Assembly: GCF_012396185.1 (NCBI RefSeq)
Contig: NZ_JAAXOW010000003.1
Coordinates: 248,001-312,000 of the forward strand
Direction: 5' to 3'
From: Sanguibacter hominis ATCC BAA-789
Lineage (GTDB): Bacteria; Actinomycetota; Actinomycetes; Actinomycetales; Cellulomonadaceae
DNA: 64,000 bases
Shown here in pieces: positions 1 through 9,879 of the stretch (the first letter of the stretch is position 1; the number at the start of each line of letters is the position of its first letter). The translations under genes and the position numbers were made by a program. The notes beneath the pieces are model-generated. The model saw only the letters and a list, made by a program, of their open reading frames with translations. It was not told the DNA's origin and searched no databases.

Positions 1-480
1 CGCGCCGTCCATGGGGCGCGCGTGCGCGGCGCGCACCCAGTGCGGCTGCCACTCTCGCTCGCTGTGGAACCTGCGCACGGCGCCGACCACGAAGTCCGAG
101 CCTGTGCGCTCGAGCGTGTCGACCATCAGCTCGTACGCGTGGGGCGGGATCAGGTCGTCCGCATCCATGAAGGTCACGTAGCGGCCGGTCGCGTGACGCA
201 GCGCGAGGTTGCGTGCCGCACCCGGCCCGCTGTGGGGCTGGTGGAGGACAGTGAGGCGGGCGTCTGCGGCCGCGGCCCGCGCGAGGATCTGTGCGGACCC
301 GTCCTGCGAGCCGTCGTCGACGAGGACGACCTGCAGGTCGGTCAGGGTCTGTGCGCGCAGGCTCGCGAGGGCGTCGTCGAGGTAGTCGGCGGCGTCATGG
401 ACCGGGACCACGACGCTCAGCGTGGGCGCCGTGCGCCGCGTGCGGCCGAGGAGCCTGCCGAGCTGCCCCCGCAGGGTCAT
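1..480 (-). CDS. Family 2 glycosyltransferase, C-terminus beyond window
   Basis: Encodes the first 160 residues of a GT-A fold glycosyltransferase that would transfer a sugar from a nucleotide donor to a cell-surface glycan. The family 2 hallmarks are visible: the opening strand SVVVPVHDAADYL (about residues 22-34), the nucleotide-binding VDDGSQD (54-60), PGAARN near residue 86-91, and the metal-binding DAD at 106-108 inside FMDADD. The ATG lies one base after the stop of the upstream cytidylyltransferase/SDR gene, so the two are probably one operon. In related cell-wall clusters this family is sometimes fused to a CDP-glycerol transferase domain, but the rest of the protein is outside the window. 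The family is certain; the acceptor and donor are not. Confidence 0.9.
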   Translation of the reverse strand, partial: MTLRGQLGRLLGRTRRTAPTLSVVVPVHDAADYLDDALASLRAQTLTDLQVVLVDDGSQDGSAQILARAAAADARLTVLHQPHSGPGAARNLALRHATGRYVTFMDADDLIPPHAYELMVDTLERTGSDFVVGAVRRFHSEREWQPHWVRAAHARPMDGA

Positions 481-481
481 G

Positions 482-1906
482 TCAGACCTCGTCGGAGGTG
501 CTCGTCCCGGACCCGTCCGCCTCGTTGCTCAGGGCGGCGTCCTCGCGGCGCACGTCGACGACGAGCCCGGTGATGGCGGACGTGATCACGTCGAGCGACG
601 TGGTCGCGACCGCCTCGGCGGACAGGAGGGTGCCGGGCGGCTCCTCGCCGAACGCCTGCGTGCGCATCGGCGTGGCCGTGCGCTCCGGGTTGATGACGTT
701 GACCTTGATGCCCTGCGCGGCCCACTCCTCGGAGAGCGCCTGGGTGAGGTTGACGACGGCGGACTTCGCGGACGAGTACAGCGCGTAGTTCTCACGGCCG
801 CGCGTGTAGGACGACGAGGTGAAGAACAGCAGGTGGCCCTGCGTCTCCTTGAGGTACGGGTAGGCGGCCTTCGCGACCTGGACGGGCGCGACGTAGTTGA
901 CCTGGATCGACTCGACGACGTCCTCGTCGGACGCGTCGGCGAGGCGGCCCGTGCGCAGCACGCCCGCGGTCAGGACGACGGCGTCGATGCGCCCGTGCTC
1001 GCGCGCGGCCTCCGCGAACGCTGCGGCGATCTGGCTCGGGTCCTGGACGTGCACGCCCGTCGTCGAACGGCCGTGCGCGACGACGTTCGCGCCCGCGGCG
1101 GCGGCCAGCTGTGCGATCTCCGCGCCGATGCCGTACGAGCCGCCGAGGACGACGATCGTCTTGCCGCGCAGCGCCACGTCGCGCGACGCGCGGTCGGCGT
1201 GGCCCGGGGCCGCGTGGGACGCGAGCTGGAAGAGCTTGTCGGCGATCGAGAGGTCGACGGGGTGGGTGACCTTGAGGTTGTGCTCGGCACCAGGGACCGT
1301 CTTGATCGGCACCTCGGGGAGGTACTTCAGCACGACGCCGCAGTCGTCCGTCGCGGAGAAGCCCGGGTCCTCGTGCGCCTTGGCGTAGGCGGCCTTGAGG
1401 ACGGAGAGGTGGAACGCCTGCGGCGTCTGCCCTCGGCGCAGCGTGCTGCGGTCCGGGATGGACGTGATGACGTCGTCCTCGTCGACGGCGACGATCGTGT
1501 CGGCCGAGGGGATCACGACGTCGACCGCCTGGTGGGTGTCGAGCGCAGCGACGCAGTCAGCGATGATGCGCTCGTCGATGAGCGGGCGGACTGCGTCGTG
1601 CAGGACGACCTTGCACTCCTCGTCACCGAGCGCGTCGAGCACGCGCCGCGTCGTCTCGTTGCGGGTCGAGCCGCCCTCGAGGATCCGGGTGAGCTTCTCG
1701 TACCGGCTGCCGAGGAGCGTGGCAGTCTGCTCCGACCAGCCAGGCGTGATCATGACAATCAGCTCGTCGATGTGCGGGGAGCCGTTGAGGGCGGCCACCG
1801 TGTGCTCGAGGATCGTCTTGCCCGCGACCTTGACCATCTGCTTCGGGACGTTGAGCCCCAGCCTGGCGCCGACACCTCCGGCGAGCACGACTCCAACGGT
1901 TCGCAC
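482..1906 (-). CDS. Bifunctional IspD-like cytidylyltransferase / SDR reductase (CDP-ribitol synthesis type)
   Basis: A 474-residue fusion. Residues 1-235 are an IspD/TarI-type cytidylyltransferase with LAGGVGARLG and the PKQ triad (21-23), which joins CTP to a sugar- or polyol-phosphate. Residues 247-455 are a short-chain dehydrogenase with the cofactor motif GGSYGIG (255-261) and the catalytic Y377-x3-K381. Fusions of this kind are known to make CDP-ribitol from ribulose 5-phosphate (Haemophilus Acs1/Bcs1), the donor for ribitol-phosphate polymers. The chosen GTG at 1906 follows GGAGG by 10 nt and begins exactly at the conserved first strand; longer readings add only unlike sequence. It is co-directional with the glycosyltransferase and divergent from a TagGH-like exporter, which supports a teichoic-acid-type role. 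IspD of the isoprenoid pathway is less likely because of the SDR half. Confidence 0.9.
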   Translation of the reverse strand: MRTVGVVLAGGVGARLGLNVPKQMVKVAGKTILEHTVAALNGSPHIDELIVMITPGWSEQTATLLGSRYEKLTRILEGGSTRNETTRRVLDALGDEECKVVLHDAVRPLIDERIIADCVAALDTHQAVDVVIPSADTIVAVDEDDVITSIPDRSTLRRGQTPQAFHLSVLKAAYAKAHEDPGFSATDDCGVVLKYLPEVPIKTVPGAEHNLKVTHPVDLSIADKLFQLASHAAPGHADRASRDVALRGKTIVVLGGSYGIGAEIAQLAAAAGANVVAHGRSTTGVHVQDPSQIAAAFAEAAREHGRIDAVVLTAGVLRTGRLADASDEDVVESIQVNYVAPVQVAKAAYPYLKETQGHLLFFTSSSYTRGRENYALYSSAKSAVVNLTQALSEEWAAQGIKVNVINPERTATPMRTQAFGEEPPGTLLSAEAVATTSLDVITSAITGLVVDVRREDAALSNEADGSGTSTSDEV

Positions 1907-2216
1907 CTGTGACCATCCTCCTCGAACGGGACGCGTGGGTGGGCCGCCCGACCGTGCGGTCGGGCTCTCGTGGCGGATCAGGGAGCGACGGCGTCGTGGA
2001 CGACGGCACGACCTGGTCCGGGCGCCGTCCGTCAGTCTAGTGGCGCGCCCGTGCGTGGTCCTGGGGCGTGAGCGGCACCGGGGTGAAGATCTCGCAGACA
2101 TCTGTGCTGGCTGTGCACGATTCACTGGCTGGACAACCGCGGGCTTGTAGGATGAAGCGCTGGTCGGTGCCTGGTCCTGGGCGCCGCCGCCCACCGTCCC
2201 CGCCGATCGGAGCGCA
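1907..2216. promoter_or_regulatory. Divergent intergenic region between the glycopolymer genes
   Basis: A gene-free stretch of 310 bp that must carry both divergent promoters. It contains a perfect 9-bp inverted repeat (GCCCGACCG/CGGTCGGGC, 1946-1965) inside the leader of the leftward gene. TAGGAT at 2148-2153 resembles a -10 box for the rightward exporter genes, but I cannot assign a convincing -35. No RNA gene or conserved small ORF is evident. Confidence 0.4.
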
Positions 2217-3158
2217 GTGCCAGGCACACCCTCGAGCCCGCCGTCGGTCACGCCCATGCTGTCCCAGGAAGAGGTCCTGGCCGACGCCGCGGCGCAGGCC
2301 GAGCTCCACGGCCTCCACCGCATGGGGGTGCGTCCGCCTCTCGGTCAGTACATCCGCTCGACGTGGGAGCGGCGACACTTCGTCCGGTCGCTCGCGACGT
2401 CGAAGGCGTACGCGGAGAACCAGAACACCTACCTCGGGCAGTTCTGGGCGCTGCTGAACCCTGCGCTCAACGCGGCCGTGTACGTGATCATCTTCGGGTT
2501 CCTCCTGGGAGCCCGGGGCAACATCCACAACACGATCGCGTTCATCGTCGTCGGCACGTTCATGTGGCGGTTCGTGAGCGACTCGGTCACGGGTGGCGCC
2601 AAGTCCGTCTCGAGCAACATGAACCTCGTGCGGTCGCTGCACTTCCCGCGGTCCGTGCTCCCGCTCTCGGCCGTGCTGTCCCAGCTCGCGTCGCTCCTGC
2701 CCGCGCTCGTCGTCATGGTGCTGTTCACGATCGCCTCGGGGTTCTTCCCGGACAACACCACCGTCCCGATCACGTGGCGATGGTTGCTCATCATCCCGGC
2801 GACGCTCCTGATGTTCGTGTTCAACTCGGGTGTCGCGTTCATGGTGGCGCGCTGGAACGCGATCGTCCCGGACCTGGTCAACGTGCTGCCGTTCCTGCTG
2901 AGGCTCGGCATGTACGCCTCGGGCGTGATCTTCCCGGTGACGCACTACGTGAAGAACGCCGGCCCGGTCCTCCATGCCGTGCTCGAGTACCAGCCCTTCG
3001 CGGTCATGCTCAACCTCGCTCGGCAGGCGCTCCTCGACGAGCCCCAGATCCCGCTCGACGCGAAGATGTGGATCGCCGCGGTGGTGTGGGCCGTGGCGAC
3101 GTTCGTGGTGGGCTTCATCATCTTCTGGCGTGCGGAGGCGAGGTACGGACGTGAGTGA
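2217..3158 (+). CDS. ABC-2 type permease of a polysaccharide/teichoic acid exporter (TagG/Wzm-like)
   Basis: A 313-residue integral membrane protein with a soluble N-terminal stretch of about 75 residues and about six hydrophobic segments, beginning with LNAAVYVIIFGFLLG. The pattern YLGQFWALLNPALN just before the first segment is characteristic of the Wzm/TagG family, which moves lipid-linked glycans across the membrane. The GTG at 2217 has GGAG upstream; the internal ATG at 2256 has no ribosome binding site. Its stop overlaps the start of the ATPase gene (GTGAGTGA), so the pair is translationally coupled. The substrate is inferred from the neighbouring CDP-polyol enzyme. Confidence 0.92.
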   Translation: MPGTPSSPPSVTPMLSQEEVLADAAAQAELHGLHRMGVRPPLGQYIRSTWERRHFVRSLATSKAYAENQNTYLGQFWALLNPALNAAVYVIIFGFLLGARGNIHNTIAFIVVGTFMWRFVSDSVTGGAKSVSSNMNLVRSLHFPRSVLPLSAVLSQLASLLPALVVMVLFTIASGFFPDNTTVPITWRWLLIIPATLLMFVFNSGVAFMVARWNAIVPDLVNVLPFLLRLGMYASGVIFPVTHYVKNAGPVLHAVLEYQPFAVMLNLARQALLDEPQIPLDAKMWIAAVVWAVATFVVGFIIFWRAEARYGRE

Positions 3159-4002
3159 CGTCAGCGCTGAGGAGATCGACTTCGAGGTCGACGCCGACGA
3201 CCTGCCCGAGCATGCGCCACAGACCGTGCTGGGCGCACCGTCCGTCATCGTCGACGACCTGCACGTCCACTACCGGGTCTTCGGTGCGGGCAAGGCCGTC
3301 GCGCCGGGCAGCTCGTCGTCCGTCGCGCGGCGTCTGCTCGGGAAGGGACGCCAGGAGCAGAAGGGCATCCGCGAGGTCAAGGCCGTCCGCGGGGTCTCGT
3401 TCGTGGCGCGGCACGGTGAGTCGATCGGCATCGTCGGGACCAACGGGTCCGGGAAGTCGACACTGCTGCGCGCGCTCGCGGGCCTCATCCCGCCCGCAGG
3501 CGGCAACGTCTACGTCTCTGGCACGCCGTCGCTCCTCGGGGTCAACGCGGTCCTGATGAAGCAGCTGACGGGCGAGCGCAACATCATGATCGGCGGGCTG
3601 GCGCTGGGCCTGACGACGAAGGAGGTCCGGGCGAAGTTCGACGAGATCGTCGACTTCTCCGGGCTCGGCGACTTCGTCTACCTGCCGATGCGCGCTTACT
3701 CGGCGGGGATGTCAGCTCGTCTGCGGTTCGCCATCTCGACGGCGGCGACGCCGGACATCCTGATGATCGACGAGGCGCTCGCCACGGGCGACGCAGCCTT
3801 CCGGCAGAAGAGCCGTGAGCGCATCGACGCGATCCGTGAGCAGGCGGGCACGATCTTCCTCGTCAGCCACTCGCTCGCCTCGGTGCGAGCGATGTGCAAC
3901 CGCGTGATCTGGATCGACAAGGGCCTGATCCGGATGGACGGCGACGTCGACACGGTCACCGAGGCGTACCGCGAGTTCACCAAGGACCGCCCCAAGCGCT
4001 GA
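3151..4002 (+). CDS. ABC transporter ATP-binding protein of a polysaccharide/teichoic acid exporter (TagH/Wzt-like)
   Basis: A 283-residue ATPase that powers the preceding permease. Walker A is GTNGSGKST (96-104), the signature is YSAGMSARLRF and Walker B is ILMIDEAL, followed by the switch histidine in FLVSHS. The degenerate signature (SAGM rather than LSGGQ) and a lead-in of about 75 residues are typical of Wzt/TagH proteins. There is no long C-terminal carbohydrate-binding domain, so export need not depend on a terminal sugar modification. The GTG at 3151 has GGAGGCGAGG upstream and overlaps the permease stop. The gene ends 21 bp from a convergent gene, with no obvious hairpin between them. 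Confidence 0.93.
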   Translation: MSDVSAEEIDFEVDADDLPEHAPQTVLGAPSVIVDDLHVHYRVFGAGKAVAPGSSSSVARRLLGKGRQEQKGIREVKAVRGVSFVARHGESIGIVGTNGSGKSTLLRALAGLIPPAGGNVYVSGTPSLLGVNAVLMKQLTGERNIMIGGLALGLTTKEVRAKFDEIVDFSGLGDFVYLPMRAYSAGMSARLRFAISTAATPDILMIDEALATGDAAFRQKSRERIDAIREQAGTIFLVSHSLASVRAMCNRVIWIDKGLIRMDGDVDTVTEAYREFTKDRPKR

Positions 4003-4023
4003 ACCGCCGGGCTGGTCGTCGCG

Positions 4024-5931
4024 TCAGCCTGGGGCGATCGACGTGACCCAGGAGGCGGGCAGGCTGAGCAGCGAGCGCAGCCGGTCGGCCTTCTGCGTCA
4101 CGCTGACCTTCGTGCCGTTCGTCGTCGTCGCGGTGAGCGTCTTCATCTGCCCGCTCGAGTAGGTCGCGGTGACGGCGACGCTGACGATGTCCTTGACGCC
4201 GAAGATCGACTGCGCCTTCGCCTGGGTGAGCGTGCGGGTCCATGCCCGCATCGAGTTGCCCGTGGCGGCGAGGCTGTACGTGTCGGGGACGGACTTGAGG
4301 TAGCTGACCGTCGCAGACCAGACGTCCTCGCTGTTGGCGGTGCGGCCACCGCTCGAGGAGAAGTAGTAGGCGTTGACCAGGGTGCCTCCCGCCGTGAGTA
4401 CCTGAGCGGACGTGGACGAGGTGACCGTCGCGTCGACGGCGGCGGTCCAGCGCTTGCCCCACTGGGCGTTCGTGCCCTCGCTCTCCTTCTTCCACCCGGT
4501 GAAGTTCTGGGACCGGGTGTCGTCGTAGACGTGGCAGTCGCACGTCGCCGAGCGGGCCTTCGCGGCGGCGGTCGAGGCGTAGTTGCGTCCGGCGATCACC
4601 TGCGCCTGGAGGGCTGCAGGCGTCCACGAGGACGGCATCTCGCCGAGGCCGTAGAGGTACTCGGTGTTGAGCAGCAGCTCGTTGACGATGTTGAGGTGGC
4701 CGTTGATCACGCGGACAGTCATCCGGCCGTGCCGGTAGGTGCCGTGCGTGCCGGAGAGGCTCGCGACCGCCTGGGCGCCCGTGGCGGAGTAGTACCGGGT
4801 GCCCGTCCAGTGCAGCCGGAGCACGGACCGGTCGCCTGTCCAGCTCGCGCTCGGGTAGGTCGTCCCGCCCACGACGGCGACGGGGCGGCCGTCGACGACC
4901 TTGAGCGTGACCGGCGAGGACTTGTCCCCGGTCCGGAGCGTCGTGCCCTCGCCGCTGCGCAGGCGCCAGGACCCGGTGCTGACCGAGAAGGTCGTGGTTG
5001 CGGCGTCGGAGGCGCCGAACACCTGCACGGCGACCTCCTCGGGCGTCGTGGCGGTCGTGACCTTCGCCCCCGTGTAGTAGTGGCTGAGGATCTCGGCGGC
5101 GGTGCGACCCTCCTGCGCCATGCGGTAGGCCCCGTACTGCGACATTCCGATGCCGTGCCCGTACCCGGAGCCACTGACGGTGAACGAGGCTGCTGGTGCC
5201 TTCGGGGTCGTGCTCGTCGGCGGCTGGTTGCCGTCCTGCGGGGTGCCCCCGAGAAGCGCGGAGACGGTGACCTTGACGGTCTTGCTGCGCACCCCGAGCC
5301 CCGTCGTCGTCACGCGGTACGACGTCGTCGTGGCGGGCTTGACCGTGAAGGTCGCCTTGCCGGACGTGACCGCCGCGCGTGAGAGGGTGACCCACCCGGC
5401 CGTCGTCCTGTGCTGGAGCTGGACGACGCCCTTCGCGACGAGCCTGCCCTGCGCGCGGTGGGTCGCGGTGATCGTGCTCGCCTGGCCGGACGTGACCGTC
5501 GGTCGCGACGCCGTGACGGCGATCGCCGAGCGGACCGTGACCGTCCTGGTCGCGGAGCGGGTGTTGCCGCTCATGGTGACGAAGCGGTAGCGCGTCGTGA
5601 CCTTCGGGTTGACGACGACGCTCGCCTTCCCGTTCTTCGGCTTCACGGTGCGGACGTTCTTCCAGCCGCCGGTGGTCTTCGACTGCAAGCGCACGGAACA
5701 GCACGTGATGGGCTTCGTGCCCTGCCGGTAGGCGACCTTGAGGGTGACCTTGCCGCCTCGGTCCACCGTCGTCGCGCTCTGGGTCGCTGTGAGCGTGACC
5801 CTGGCGGCGGCGTCGGCCGTGGGAGCGGCGACGACCCCGAGGGTGCCGAGCAGCGCCGCGAGGACGACGGCGAGGGAGAGCCGGGAGCCCGGGCGGTGGC
5901 GTGGGGCGGTCGGCGGGGGAGCGGGGCGCAT
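4024..5931 (-). CDS. Secreted SpoIID/LytB-domain protein with Ig-like repeats
   Basis: A 635-residue exported protein. A Pro/Arg-rich N-terminus leads into [19 protein letters not shown] and an Ala-rich cleavage region near residue 40. Two or so Ig-like beta repeats follow (about 45-215; recurrent VTLTATQ and TVTV strands and Gly-Lys-Ala-Ser/Thr turns), then a SpoIID/LytB domain with the hallmark [17 protein letters not shown] and, later, TGWKKESEG and YFSSSGG. SpoIID is a peptidoglycan lytic transglycosylase in spore formers and LytB modifies amidase activity; actinobacterial copies probably act on the wall. The ATG at 5931 has no Shine-Dalgarno but lies 6 nt behind CACACT, suggesting a leaderless mRNA. 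A CC pair at the first repeat is unexplained. Confidence 0.88.
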   Translation of the reverse strand: MRPAPPPTAPRHRPGSRLSLAVVLAALLGTLGVVAAPTADAAARVTLTATQSATTVDRGGKVTLKVAYRQGTKPITCCSVRLQSKTTGGWKNVRTVKPKNGKASVVVNPKVTTRYRFVTMSGNTRSATRTVTVRSAIAVTASRPTVTSGQASTITATHRAQGRLVAKGVVQLQHRTTAGWVTLSRAAVTSGKATFTVKPATTTSYRVTTTGLGVRSKTVKVTVSALLGGTPQDGNQPPTSTTPKAPAASFTVSGSGYGHGIGMSQYGAYRMAQEGRTAAEILSHYYTGAKVTTATTPEEVAVQVFGASDAATTTFSVSTGSWRLRSGEGTTLRTGDKSSPVTLKVVDGRPVAVVGGTTYPSASWTGDRSVLRLHWTGTRYYSATGAQAVASLSGTHGTYRHGRMTVRVINGHLNIVNELLLNTEYLYGLGEMPSSWTPAALQAQVIAGRNYASTAAAKARSATCDCHVYDDTRSQNFTGWKKESEGTNAQWGKRWTAAVDATVTSSTSAQVLTAGGTLVNAYYFSSSGGRTANSEDVWSATVSYLKSVPDTYSLAATGNSMRAWTRTLTQAKAQSIFGVKDIVSVAVTATYSSGQMKTLTATTTNGTKVSVTQKADRLRSLLSLPASWVTSIAPG

Positions 5932-6163
5932 GGAGACAGTGTGCAGAATGGGCGGCGCTGATAAAAGACCGTGGCCCAAATTCACACCTGCCTCAGCAGT
6001 CACCCGGGGGTGCATCGTGGTCAAACCGGGCAGGCCGGGCGCGACAGGCTCTCGCGAGGGCGGTTCCCGGCCGAGGTCGGGCGCTCCTCGCGGACGGGCC
6101 GGGAGCGCGCCGCAGGCGCGCGATAGCCTTGGGGGACCCGTCCCGCCCACCCTGGGGAGAAGA

Positions 6164-7651
<1,488 letters not shown>

Positions 7652-7675
7652 CGCGAGCGCCGTCGCTGCAGCGCC

Positions 7676-7706
7676 GGAGCCCGGGCCCTCTCGGGGCCCG
7701 GGCTCC
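7676..7706. terminator. Hairpin between ahcY and the convergent RDD gene
   Basis: A perfect 13-bp stem (7676-7688 with 7694-7706) closed by a 5-nt loop. It lacks a T-tract, as is common for terminators in GC-rich actinobacteria, and its symmetry lets it serve both convergent genes. Confidence 0.75.
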
Positions 7707-7730
7707 GCTCGTCCCTGCGCTCGCTCCGGC

Positions 7731-8549
7731 TCAGCTGAGCGGGTCCGGCACGCCGTACGGCAGCCGGTGGATCATCTCCTCCTGCTCGCGGGCGAGCGCC
7801 CGTGCCCGCTGCGCGGCAGCCCACTCGCGGTCCCGGCGCGCGGCGAGCACCGCCATGAGGAACGCCTCCGGGTGCGTGCCCCCGGGCGGCCCAGGAGCCA
7901 CGAGCTCCTCGACCTCCGCCGCGAGCGACATGCCCAGCCGAGCCCGGGACTGCACCGCGAGCCTCGGGGCGCGGCCGAGGAACTGGCGCACCGCGAGCGC
8001 GAGGCCGTCAGGCAGTCGGCGGATGTCGGCCTGCGCCGCCCATCCGGCGAGCTCGGGCGGCATGACGATCGTCGCGTTGTCGACAGCCCCGCCGCGCGAG
8101 CGCACGGCGTGCGTGCCTGCGAGCAGGTCGCCGACGCGCTTGCCCGAGGGGTGCGCGAGCGACACGATCAGCGCGACCGCGCCCATCGTCAGCCAGACCT
8201 CGCCCACGCCGACGAGCGCACGGACGAGCGCGTGCCGCAGCCGCACCGGGCCGCCGTCGTCCCGCACCACGCGGATCCCCATGACGACCTTGCCGAGCGA
8301 CGCGCCGCGGCTGAGGGTCTCGATCGTCGTCGGGATCACGACGAGGAGCAGCACCATCCCGGCGATCGCCACGATCGTCTCGGCGTACGGCGTCATGAGA
8401 CCGTCGGCGAGCCCCACGATGACCACGCCCGCGATCGCGAGGAGGGCGAGGGCGACCATGTCGATCGCCGCGCCCACCGCTCTCGTCGCGAACGATGCAG
8501 GTCGAGCGTCGACGACGACGCCCTCGCCGATGATGATGCCCTCGCGCAC
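7731..8549 (-). CDS. RDD family membrane protein
   Basis: A 272-residue protein with an RDD domain: PASFATRAVGAAIDMVALAL (about residues 17-36), further helices, and the family Arg/Asp-Asp pattern around VVRDDGGPVRLRHALVRALV. The last 80 residues are a charged cytoplasmic tail with LAREQEE near the end. RDD proteins are of uncertain biochemical role; some are linked to Na+/H+ exchange. The GTG at 8549 has GGGGGAG upstream. It is divergent from the SpoIIM gene, an arrangement I know from many Micrococcales, where both sit beside the MoxR operon. No substrate can be read from the sequence. Confidence 0.88.
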   Translation of the reverse strand: MREGIIIGEGVVVDARPASFATRAVGAAIDMVALALLAIAGVVIVGLADGLMTPYAETIVAIAGMVLLLVVIPTTIETLSRGASLGKVVMGIRVVRDDGGPVRLRHALVRALVGVGEVWLTMGAVALIVSLAHPSGKRVGDLLAGTHAVRSRGGAVDNATIVMPPELAGWAAQADIRRLPDGLALAVRQFLGRAPRLAVQSRARLGMSLAAEVEELVAPGPPGGTHPEAFLMAVLAARRDREWAAAQRARALAREQEEMIHRLPYGVPDPLS

Positions 8550-8617
8550 GTGCTCCCCCGGCTGGTCCGTCGGATGTCGCCACCCGTCAGCGGCGCACTC
8601 TCGATAGGGTAGCGCCC

Positions 8618-9604
8618 GTGGACCTGGACGCCTTCAGCGAGACGCACGCCCCTGAGTGGGACCGCCTGGCCGAGCTCACGCGACGGCGCGTGCTCGACGG
8701 TGCCGAGGCGGACGAGCTCGCACGGCTCTACCAGCTCACGGCGACGCACCTGTCGATGGTGCGCTCCGCCGCCCCGGACCCGGCGCTGATCTCGCGGCTC
8801 TCGACGCTCGTCTCGCGTGCCCGCGCGCGTATCGCCGGCGCGCACGAGCCCGCCTGGTCGGACGTCAAGCGGTTCGCGCTCGTCTCCGCTCCTGCGGCGC
8901 TGTACCGGATCAGGTACTGGACCTACGTCGTCACGGCCGTGTGCGTCGTCATCGGGGTCGTTGCCGGCGTCACCGCCGTCAACGACCCTGACGTGCTCGC
9001 GATCCTCGGCACCCCGTCTCAGCGCGCGAGCTACGTCGAGGAGCAGTTCGCGTCCTACTACGACCCGGGCATCGGGTTCGCGGGGCGCGTGTGGACCAAC
9101 AACGCGTGGATCGCGGCTCAGTGCGTCGCGTTCGGGATCTCCGGGGTGTGGCCCGCGTTCGTCCTGTTCAACAACGCGGTCCAGGTGGGCGCGATGGGCG
9201 GCCTGATGGCCGAGGCCGGTCGGCTCGACATCTTCTTCTCGCTGATCCTGCCCCACGGTCTGCTCGAGCTGACGGCGGTCTTCGTGGCCGGCGCGGCGGG
9301 CCTGCGGCTCTTCTGGACCGTCGTGTCGCCGGGGCGGAGACCGCGAGGTCTCGCGCTCGCTCAGGAGGGGCGTGCGCTGTTCACGGTCGCGGTGTCGCTC
9401 GTCGTCGTCCTGGGGGTCTCCGGCCTCATCGAAGGTTTCGTGACCGGCTCCGGGCTGTACTGGTGGCTCAAGATCGCGATCGGGGTCGTCGCGCTCGCCG
9501 CGTTCTGGACCTATGTGATCGTGCTCGGCCGCCGCGCCGCCGCGGACGGCGAGACGGGCGACCTCACCGAGGACCGCGCGGGAGCGGCGCTGCCCTACGC
9601 GTGA
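8618..9604 (+). CDS. Stage II sporulation protein M (SpoIIM) family membrane protein
   Basis: A 328-residue protein with a soluble N-terminus of about 100 residues (MDLDAFSETHAPEWDRL, then LYQLTATHLSMVRS) and about five membrane helices; the SpoIIM core holds NNAWIAAQCVAFGISG, FNNAVQVGAMGG and LPHGLLELTAVFVAGAAGL. In Bacillus, SpoIIM works with SpoIID and SpoIIP in engulfment. This organism is not expected to sporulate, so the role here is unknown but probably concerns wall or membrane remodelling. The GTG at 8618 lies 7 nt behind TAGGGT (8605-8610), a typical leaderless start. It is convergent with a small membrane ORF. Confidence 0.88.
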   Translation: MDLDAFSETHAPEWDRLAELTRRRVLDGAEADELARLYQLTATHLSMVRSAAPDPALISRLSTLVSRARARIAGAHEPAWSDVKRFALVSAPAALYRIRYWTYVVTAVCVVIGVVAGVTAVNDPDVLAILGTPSQRASYVEEQFASYYDPGIGFAGRVWTNNAWIAAQCVAFGISGVWPAFVLFNNAVQVGAMGGLMAEAGRLDIFFSLILPHGLLELTAVFVAGAAGLRLFWTVVSPGRRPRGLALAQEGRALFTVAVSLVVVLGVSGLIEGFVTGSGLYWWLKIAIGVVALAAFWTYVIVLGRRAAADGETGDLTEDRAGAALPYA

Positions 9605-9652
9605 CCAGCGCTGACGCTCGCACCTGACCGCGGCGCGGAGGTACGCGGCGCG

Positions 9653-9775
9653 TCAGAGGAAGAGGATGCCGATCGCCGGGAGCGCGACGGCGGCGAGCAT
9701 GGAGACCGCGACGACGAGCGCGACGCGGCGCTGGTGCCGCTCGCGGGCGGCGGGGCTGGAGTACCTGCGCATCAT
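9653..9775 (-). CDS. Small single-helix membrane protein (hypothetical)
   Basis: A possible 40-residue protein: a very basic N-terminus (MMRRYSSPAARERHQRR) followed by one hydrophobic helix (VALVVAVSMLAAVALPAIGI) that ends at the C-terminus. The positive-inside pattern is what a real small membrane protein would show. It follows the DUF58 gene after about 100 bp in the same direction. No clear ribosome binding site precedes the doubled ATG, so it may be spurious. Confidence 0.5.
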   Translation of the reverse strand: MMRRYSSPAARERHQRRVALVVAVSMLAAVALPAIGILFL

Positions 9776-9879
9776 GGCCCCAGTCTGCCAGGGACCGCGA
9801 GGCGAGCGTGCCACGGTCCCCGTCAGCGCGCCGTGCCAGGCCGCCGCCGCGTGGCCACAGCCCCCGGCGGCCCGGAGCG

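Noticed and set aside
422-1912. Long reading frame on the + strand across the cytidylyltransferase/SDR gene
   Set aside because: A high-GC shadow: Arg/Asp/Val-rich translation without domain features, opposite a clear gene.
5932-6163. SAH riboswitch upstream of ahcY
   Set aside because: The leader is GC-rich and can fold, but I could not find the conserved core of the SAH riboswitch.
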